A stretch of 11,672 nucleotides of DNA from Bacteroidales bacterium (GTDB taxonomy: Bacteria; Bacteroidota; Bacteroidia; Bacteroidales; 4484-276), in assembly GCA_018400545.1 (NCBI GenBank), contig JAGYLT010000043.1, positions 1 to 11,672 of the forward strand, written 5' to 3'. The notes below the pieces were generated by a model. It did not search any database and was not told the origin of the DNA. It worked only from the letters and a program-made list of their open reading frames with translations. The position numbers and the translations under genes were made by a program. Every line of letters starts with the position of its first letter. The stretch's first letter is position 1. Shown one piece after another: positions 7,042 to 11,672 of this stretch.

Positions 7042-8861
7042 TTTCCGGCCAGTAAATCGGTTTCGAGTATTTTCTTTTCAAACCAGGGTTTTTCAAATTC
7101 ACCCAGTATATATTGTTCCATCATCAGCGTGGCGATGGGTGCGGCAAAAACAGACCCATATCCACCATTTTCAACAACAACGGATATGGCAATTTTTGGA
7201 TCATCCGCAGGTGCGAAAGCGATAAAAACACTGTGATTTTCGCCGTGTGGATTTTGCACAGTTCCTGTTTTCCCACACATGGTCAGGCTGTCGTGAGCAT
7301 ACCATCGGGCCGTGCCATGTTCGCCGGCATAAACATTGCTCATTCCTTCAATTACCGGTTCAAAATACTTTTCCTCAACCATGGTTTGATGACGTTCAAA
7401 ATCTGCCAGAATCATTTCACCATCCCGGTCCACTGATTTTAAAACATGTGGGTCATAATAAAATCCCTTGTTCGCTATCGCTGCAGTCATGTTTGCCAGT
7501 TGCACCGGGGTAACCAGCAATTCGCCCTGCCCGATGGAAAGCGACCGGATGGTCATCGACCGCCAAACGTTTTCCCCGAAGTATTTGTCGTAATATTCAG
7601 GCCGGGGCACATTTCCGCTGCGCTCCACAAGCAAATCGGTGTTGAAGGTTTTTCCCAGGTTAAAGCTTTCGAGATAATCGCGCCATTTCATGAATGATTC
7701 GCGTGTGCTGCCATATTTTGGATTATCAATAATTGAGCGAAACACATTCCAGTAATACGGATTACAGGATTGCTCAATCGATTCGACCAATGCAAGCGGA
7801 GATTTATGGGTGTGGCTGCATTTGATGGGGCGGGCAGATTCACCCGAACAGGGATATTCGGTTTCTTCTGTCACAACACCTTCCTGCTCACCGATGAGGG
7901 CAACCAAAAGTTTAAATGTTGACCCCGGCGGATACATGGCAAGTAAGGCCCGGTTGAAAAGGGGTACCAAAGTATCCTGATACAGTTGATTGTAGTTTTT
8001 ACTTCTTACACGGCCCACAAGTAAATTCGGATCATAAGCCGGGCTGGTAACCAGGGCAAGAATCTGTCCGGTGGAGGGTTCAATGGCCACAATGCTCCCG
8101 CGCTTGTTTTGCATTAATTGTTCGCCGTATGCCTGCAATTTCGCATCGATGGTAAGGTGCAGGTCATTCCCTGAAACAGCCACCGTGTCGTACTTTCCAT
8201 CCTGATATGAACCCTTAACACGGTTAAAAACATCCACCATGGTAATCTTCAAACCCTTTTTACCACGGAGTTCTTTTTCATAAGCCTTTTCTATTCCGCT
8301 TTTGCCAATATAATCGCCCTGACGGTAGTAACTATCTTTTTCAAGTTCTTTCGGGCTCACCTCACCAATGAAGCCAAGCGTGTGGGCGGCAATGGGTTTC
8401 GGATACTTACGCAGCGTACGCGACTGTACATAAAACCCGGGATAGCGGAATAGTTTCTCCTCGATAAATCCGTATTGCTCCTTTGGAATTTGCTCGATGA
8501 AAACAGACGATTTATGATAAGAATACGCTTTCGCTTTTGTAAGCTTCTGTTCGAATTCTTCAACAGAAATGTCCACGAGTTCGCAAAAAGCAGCCGTATC
8601 GATTTTTTTTACCTGCCCGGGCACAACCATCAGGTCGTAGGCAGCCTCATTAAAAACCAGCAATTCTCCGTTGCGGTCGTAAACCAAACCACGTGCAGGA
8701 TATTGCACCTCATAGCGCAAAACGTTGTTGGTGGCCGAAAGTACATAGCGGTCATCAAGCACCTGCACAAAAAATAACCGGGCTAAAAAAATCAACCCAA
8801 CAAGTATAATAATACCTGTGATGACGATTTTCCTGCTTTCAAGTACTTTGTTTTTTTGCAT
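7038..8861 (-). CDS. mrdA: Penicillin-binding protein 2, elongation-specific transpeptidase
   Basis: This class B PBP cross-links peptidoglycan stem peptides during cell elongation and is activated together with RodA. The 607-residue protein has one N-terminal membrane anchor (about 12-33), then the pedestal beginning PARGLVYDRNGELL (55-68), and the transpeptidase domain. The catalytic motifs are intact: STFK with nucleophile S314 and K317 in PPGSTFKL, SCN at 365-367, and KTG at 531-533 in CGKTGTVQNPHGENH. Length is close to that of E. coli PBP2 (633). A segment after STFK has paired cysteines (PCSG and IKCSH, about 338-348). The gene ends inside the rodA start, so the two form one transcription unit. 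No mreB, mreC or mreD lies directly upstream; the upstream same-strand gene is a lipoprotein 89 bases away. I see no strong promoter in that gap, so transcription may come from further upstream. Confidence 0.96.
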   Translation of the reverse strand: MQKNKVLESRKIVITGIIILVGLIFLARLFFVQVLDDRYVLSATNNVLRYEVQYPARGLVYDRNGELLVFNEAAYDLMVVPGQVKKIDTAAFCELVDISVEEFEQKLTKAKAYSYHKSSVFIEQIPKEQYGFIEEKLFRYPGFYVQSRTLRKYPKPIAAHTLGFIGEVSPKELEKDSYYRQGDYIGKSGIEKAYEKELRGKKGLKITMVDVFNRVKGSYQDGKYDTVAVSGNDLHLTIDAKLQAYGEQLMQNKRGSIVAIEPSTGQILALVTSPAYDPNLLVGRVRSKNYNQLYQDTLVPLFNRALLAMYPPGSTFKLLVALIGEQEGVVTEETEYPCSGESARPIKCSHTHKSPLALVESIEQSCNPYYWNVFRSIIDNPKYGSTRESFMKWRDYLESFNLGKTFNTDLLVERSGNVPRPEYYDKYFGENVWRSMTIRSLSIGQGELLVTPVQLANMTAAIANKGFYYDPHVLKSVDRDGEMILADFERHQTMVEEKYFEPVIEGMSNVYAGEHGTARWYAHDSLTMCGKTGTVQNPHGENHSVFIAFAPADDPKIAISVVVENGGYGSVFAAPIATLMMEQYILGEFEKPWFEKKILETDLLAGN

Positions 8862-8950
8862 CTGATCCCGGACCTGTTAAAATAATAAGGGGTTTTCCGA
8901 TTGATAAACGGTGTGTGAGAAAAACAATTATATGCGGGGAAAGAATAAAA

Positions 8951-9469
8951 TCAGGGGTTTTTTACGATGATGAGGGGGGTTAAGACAGTATCGCTGCTAT
9001 GACCGGCCCTGTCGATCATGTGCACCCTGAACTGGATTGTATCGTATGGTTTTGTGGATCGCGGATCAAACAAGGGTTTGATGGTGTCTTCAATGTCCCC
9101 TTTTATCCATCCTTCATAATCATCAGGAGCAAGTGGCCCGAATCGATTGTTAAAATTTATGGTGTCGAATTGCCCCGTTTGATTGTTATAAATTGTTCCG
9201 GGTTCAAGCATTCCGTTATCCATCACATAATATTCCACGAAGAAATTGTAGGATGTTGTATCGAATTGATCTATGCCAAGGTCTCCGTCCCCATCCGTAT
9301 AGGAAACCACCAAAATGCCCAGTGTGTCGTACCCATCCGGGTGAACAAGCTTGGTGAAGTTTTTAAATTCAAGATCAGGGATAATCGGATATTCCTCCTT
9401 TTCGCTGCAGGCATTGAGAAAAATCCCTGAAATGATTAAGACAATAAGTATTTTTATGATCGTTTTCAA
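8951..9469 (-). CDS. Small lipoprotein with a DGDGDLG motif, function unknown
   Basis: The 172-residue product begins with a lipoprotein signal: KTIIK, a hydrophobic core, then the lipobox LNAC with C21 as the lipidated residue. It should therefore be anchored in the cell envelope. SEKEEYPIIPDLEF follows, and at about 56-66 SYTDGDGDLGI, an aspartate-rich loop that resembles a calcium-binding turn and recurs in Bacteroidota surface lipoproteins. The rest is beta-rich, ending RVHMIDRAGHSSDTVLTPLIIVKN, which suggests an immunoglobulin-like sandwich. Function is not known. The start is TTG at 9469-9467: no ATG exists upstream before an in-frame stop, and this start gives a signal peptide of normal length. 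Its start is only 24 bases from that of the divergent LuxE-like gene, and mrdA lies 89 bases downstream on the same strand. Confidence 0.85.
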   Translation of the reverse strand: MKTIIKILIVLIISGIFLNACSEKEEYPIIPDLEFKNFTKLVHPDGYDTLGILVVSYTDGDGDLGIDQFDTTSYNFFVEYYVMDNGMLEPGTIYNNQTGQFDTINFNNRFGPLAPDDYEGWIKGDIEDTIKPLFDPRSTKPYDTIQFRVHMIDRAGHSSDTVLTPLIIVKNP

Positions 9470-9493
9470 AATAGTAGCTTCAATGCGGTAAAA

Positions 9494-10471
9494 ATGAAAA
9501 ATTTAATTCCCAATCAAATTTTTGAAGTTGATAATTTCAACGATTTGGCGATCAAAATATTTCGATATCAACATGAAAACAATCCGGTTTACAGGATGTT
9601 TTGCGACAACCTGAAAATCAATCCTCAAGTTATCGAATCCTTTCATGAGATTCCTTTTATGCCCATCAGCTTTTTTAAAACCCAAAAGGTTATTTCCGGG
9701 ATTTTTAAGCCGGCCGGGTATTTTCAAAGCAGCGGGACAACTGCATCAACCACCAGCAAACACTTTTATCAAACACTGGAAACGTATGAATCGTCTTTTA
9801 CCAAAGGATTTGAAAGGGCTTATGGAAACATCGCGAAATTTTGCATACTTGCCTTGCTCCCGTCCTATCTTGAGCAAAAGCATTCATCCTTGATTTACAT
9901 GATAAAAAGGTTGATCGAAAAATCAGAATGTCCTGAAAGCGGTTTTTATTTGTACAATTATGATGATTTGTATCAAAAACTTCAGGTGCTTGACCATCAG
10001 GGTCAAAATGTCATTTTATTCGGCGTCAGCTTCGCTTTGCTCGACCTGATAGAAAAGTACAATTTCACCCTCAACAACACAATCATTATAGAAACCGGCG
10101 GGATGAAAGGAAGGCGCAGGGAAATGGTTCGGGAGGAACTGCATGAAAAACTGTGTGCCGGTTTTGGAGTGGATAAAATTCATTCGGAATATGGAATGAC
10201 CGAACTGTTTTCGCAGGCCTGGTCAAAAGGTGATGGCTTTTTCGAGTGCCCACCCTGGATGAAAATACTGATCCGTGACATCAACGATCCCGGAACTTTG
10301 CTTCAAAATCAAAAAACCGGGGGCATCAATGTTATTGATCTGGCCAATGTGGATTCCTGCAGTTTTATCGCCACACAGGATTTGGGTCGTCAGCTTCCTG
10401 AGGGTGGTTTTGAAGTTCTGGGGCGTTTCGACCATTCCGATGTTAGAGGTTGTAATTTATTGATTAACTGA
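9494..10471 (+). CDS. LuxE-like acyl-activating (acyl-protein synthetase) enzyme
   Basis: The 325-residue protein resembles the LuxE/acyl-protein synthetase branch of the ANL adenylating superfamily, which activates a carboxylic acid with ATP and passes it to a thiol. Visible motifs are SSGTTAST at 79-86 (phosphate-binding loop), ETGGMKGRRRE at 200-210, HSEYGMTE at 230-237 (the A5-type motif), IATQDLG at 292-298, and GRFDHSDVRGC at 310-320, which corresponds to the hinge motif. The chain stops five residues after that cysteine, so the usual mobile C-terminal domain of acyl-CoA synthetases is absent. LuxE proteins carry their acyl-accepting cysteine close to the C-terminus, and C320 is a candidate by position. 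There is no signal peptide, so it should be cytoplasmic. No luciferase, reductase or lux gene is nearby, and the substrate is unknown. Alternatives are a phenylacetate-CoA-ligase relative or an enzyme priming a polysaccharide or lipid pathway. Confidence 0.85.
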   Translation: MKNLIPNQIFEVDNFNDLAIKIFRYQHENNPVYRMFCDNLKINPQVIESFHEIPFMPISFFKTQKVISGIFKPAGYFQSSGTTASTTSKHFYQTLETYESSFTKGFERAYGNIAKFCILALLPSYLEQKHSSLIYMIKRLIEKSECPESGFYLYNYDDLYQKLQVLDHQGQNVILFGVSFALLDLIEKYNFTLNNTIIIETGGMKGRRREMVREELHEKLCAGFGVDKIHSEYGMTELFSQAWSKGDGFFECPPWMKILIRDINDPGTLLQNQKTGGINVIDLANVDSCSFIATQDLGRQLPEGGFEVLGRFDHSDVRGCNLLIN

Positions 10472-10501
10472 TTTTTCCGCCCCCAAGTCATTTACTTTTA
10501 C

Positions 10502-10509
10502 TACTTTTG
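10502..10509 (+). promoter_or_regulatory. -7 promoter box of the rluB-like gene
   Basis: TACTTTTG matches TAnnTTTG exactly and is followed by C, like the ileS box. A partial copy, TACTTTTA, lies just upstream at 10493-10500. No good TTTG element is visible 19 to 21 bases upstream, so the -33 part is weak or absent. The leader to the ATG at 10530 would be about 14 bases. Confidence 0.5.
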
Positions 10510-10529
10510 CGCCCCAATTTTAATTCGTT

Positions 10530-11522
10530 ATGAAAAACAAGGAAAAACCCCGAATACCGGGAGGCAAGAAAAAACATGGTGATTTTTCGAAATTCATCAA
10601 GAAGAAGGGAAAGCCTGTAAAACCAACAAAAAGAGGAAAAACTGAAGCCCCGAAAAAAAGTCCGGGATCAAAAAAAACTGCCCGGCTCATCGAAGATCGT
10701 TTCAGGGAGGTTGGCGAGTCAAAATTTGATGACAAAAAAAGCAAGAAATACACACCCGAATCCAGCAAAAGGAGACGCAGTAAAAAAACAAGCGAATATG
10801 TTTCTGATGGCGGCCTGATCAGGCTCAATAAATATATTGCACACTCAGGGGTTTGCTCGCGCCGCGAGGCCGACACCATGATTGAAACCGGTGCTGTTAA
10901 GATAAACGGAGAAGTTGTTACGGAGCTTGGTACCAAAGTAAAACCAACCGATAAGGTTCAGGTTGGCGGCGAAACGCTGGTTTCTGAAAAGCACCGCTAT
11001 GTGTTGCTCAACAAACCCAAGGGATACATCACCACCACCGACGACCCCGAAAAACGAAATACGGTGATGATGCTGGTTGAAAAAGCCTGCAAGGAACGTA
11101 TTTACCCGGTTGGCCGGTTAGACAGAAACACAACCGGTTTGTTGCTTTTTACGAATGATGGTGATCTGGCCAAAAAGCTGACCCATCCGAGCAACAACAT
11201 GAAAAAGATTTACCACGTGCATTTAGATCAGCCCGTAAGCCATACACATTTGGAGGAAATAGCAGAGGGCGTAAAGCTGGAGGATGGAATAATAAAACCC
11301 GATGCCGTGGATTACGTGGGTGACGGCCTGGACCGCAAACAGGTTGGTATCGAGTTGCATAGCGGCAAAAACCGGGTTGTACGCCGTATATTTGAATCGC
11401 TGGGTTATAAAATCGTGAAACTGGATCGCGTGTTTTTTGCCGGCCTCACAAAAAAAGACCTGCCCCGCGGGCGTTACCGCCATCTGACTGAAAGAGAATT
11501 GAATGTATTGAGGATGATCTGA
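10530..11522 (+). CDS. rluB: 23S rRNA pseudouridine synthase, RluB/RsuA family
   Basis: This enzyme isomerises a specific uridine to pseudouridine in rRNA; RluB acts on the peptidyl-transferase region of 23S rRNA. Three parts are visible in 330 residues. Residues 1 to about 92 form a very lysine-rich, low-complexity and probably disordered tail. Residues 96-147 form an S4 RNA-binding domain (LIRLNKYIAHSGVCSRREAD onward). Residues 157-325 form the catalytic domain, with LLNKPKGYITT at 159-169, the active-site motif GRLDRNTTGLLLFTNDG at 195-211 in which D198 is the catalytic aspartate, and the C-terminal segment GKNRVVRRIFESLGYKIVKLDR typical of the RsuA/RluB/E/F group. RluB is chosen over RsuA, RluE and RluF from overall similarity, with moderate certainty about the exact uridine. 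A -7 promoter box lies just upstream. The stop is 17 bases from that of the convergent gene. Confidence 0.92.
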   Translation: MKNKEKPRIPGGKKKHGDFSKFIKKKGKPVKPTKRGKTEAPKKSPGSKKTARLIEDRFREVGESKFDDKKSKKYTPESSKRRRSKKTSEYVSDGGLIRLNKYIAHSGVCSRREADTMIETGAVKINGEVVTELGTKVKPTDKVQVGGETLVSEKHRYVLLNKPKGYITTTDDPEKRNTVMMLVEKACKERIYPVGRLDRNTTGLLLFTNDGDLAKKLTHPSNNMKKIYHVHLDQPVSHTHLEEIAEGVKLEDGIIKPDAVDYVGDGLDRKQVGIELHSGKNRVVRRIFESLGYKIVKLDRVFFAGLTKKDLPRGRYRHLTERELNVLRMI

Positions 11523-11539
11523 TAGAAAAACAAGAAATA

Positions 11540-11672
11540 CTAAAGCAGCCCGGCAATTCGAAGTAATTCAGCAAATGACGGGTCTTTTTTTGCCTGTTCT
11601 TTGGTGATGTATTCGAGTTTGCGCAATCGTTCTTCATGATCCACCGACTTCAATTGAACAGGGTGCAAAGCA
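11540..11672 (-). CDS. C-terminal fragment of an unidentified protein
   Basis: The minus strand from the window edge reads 43 codons without a stop and ends at TAG (11542-11540). It contains LHPVQLKSVDHEERLRKLEY and ends PSFAELLRIAGLL. The segment is strongly charged and probably helical (HEERLRKLEYITKEQAKKD). It is judged to be coding because it stays open to the edge, has natural composition, and ends neatly 17 bases from the rluB stop in a convergent arrangement. I do not recognise the family; the body of the gene lies outside the window. Confidence 0.6.
   Translation of the reverse strand, partial: ALHPVQLKSVDHEERLRKLEYITKEQAKKDPSFAELLRIAGLL

Overview
The window looks like a chromosomal housekeeping segment from a Bacteroidota bacterium, probably of the Bacteroidales/Marinilabiliales type (the order is an inference). 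The evidence is Bacteroidota-type -7 promoter boxes (TAnnTTTG) ahead of several genes, almost no Shine-Dalgarno sequences, a LeuRS with the long insertions typical of that phylum, a lipoprotein with a DGDGDLG motif, and an RluB-type pseudouridine synthase with a long lysine-rich N-terminus. No rRNA, tRNA, CRISPR array, phage gene or intact transposase was seen.

Layout. The left edge holds the first 47 codons of isoleucyl-tRNA synthetase (minus strand). It is transcribed away from a monofunctional proline dehydrogenase (263-1432, plus), and two back-to-back promoters fill the gap. A gene-free stretch of 664 bases follows (1433-2096). It carries six consecutive perfect hairpins of unrelated sequence but similar geometry (1472-1642), a 9-bp tandem repeat, and further inverted repeats. 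Then come leucyl-tRNA synthetase (2097-4883) and an exported DUF3108-type protein (4943-5749). The next three genes are on the minus strand: a lipoprotein (9469-8951), then mrdA (PBP2, 8861-7038) and rodA (7041-5782), the last two overlapping by 4 bases. Divergent from the lipoprotein, with only 24 bases between starts, is a LuxE-like acyl-activating enzyme (9494-10471). It is followed by an RluB-family pseudouridine synthase (10530-11522) and, convergent with it, the C-terminal 43 codons of an unidentified gene (11672-11540, minus).

How the genes relate. MrdA and RodA form the transpeptidase/glycosyltransferase pair of the elongasome and are surely co-expressed. IleS, LeuS and RluB serve translation. 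Proline dehydrogenase feeds proline carbon and electrons into central metabolism and the respiratory chain. I see no clear new multi-gene system. The parts that ordinary annotation explains least are the hairpin array at 1472-1642, possibly the debris of a REP/RAYT-like or other palindrome-bearing element, and the stand-alone LuxE-like enzyme.
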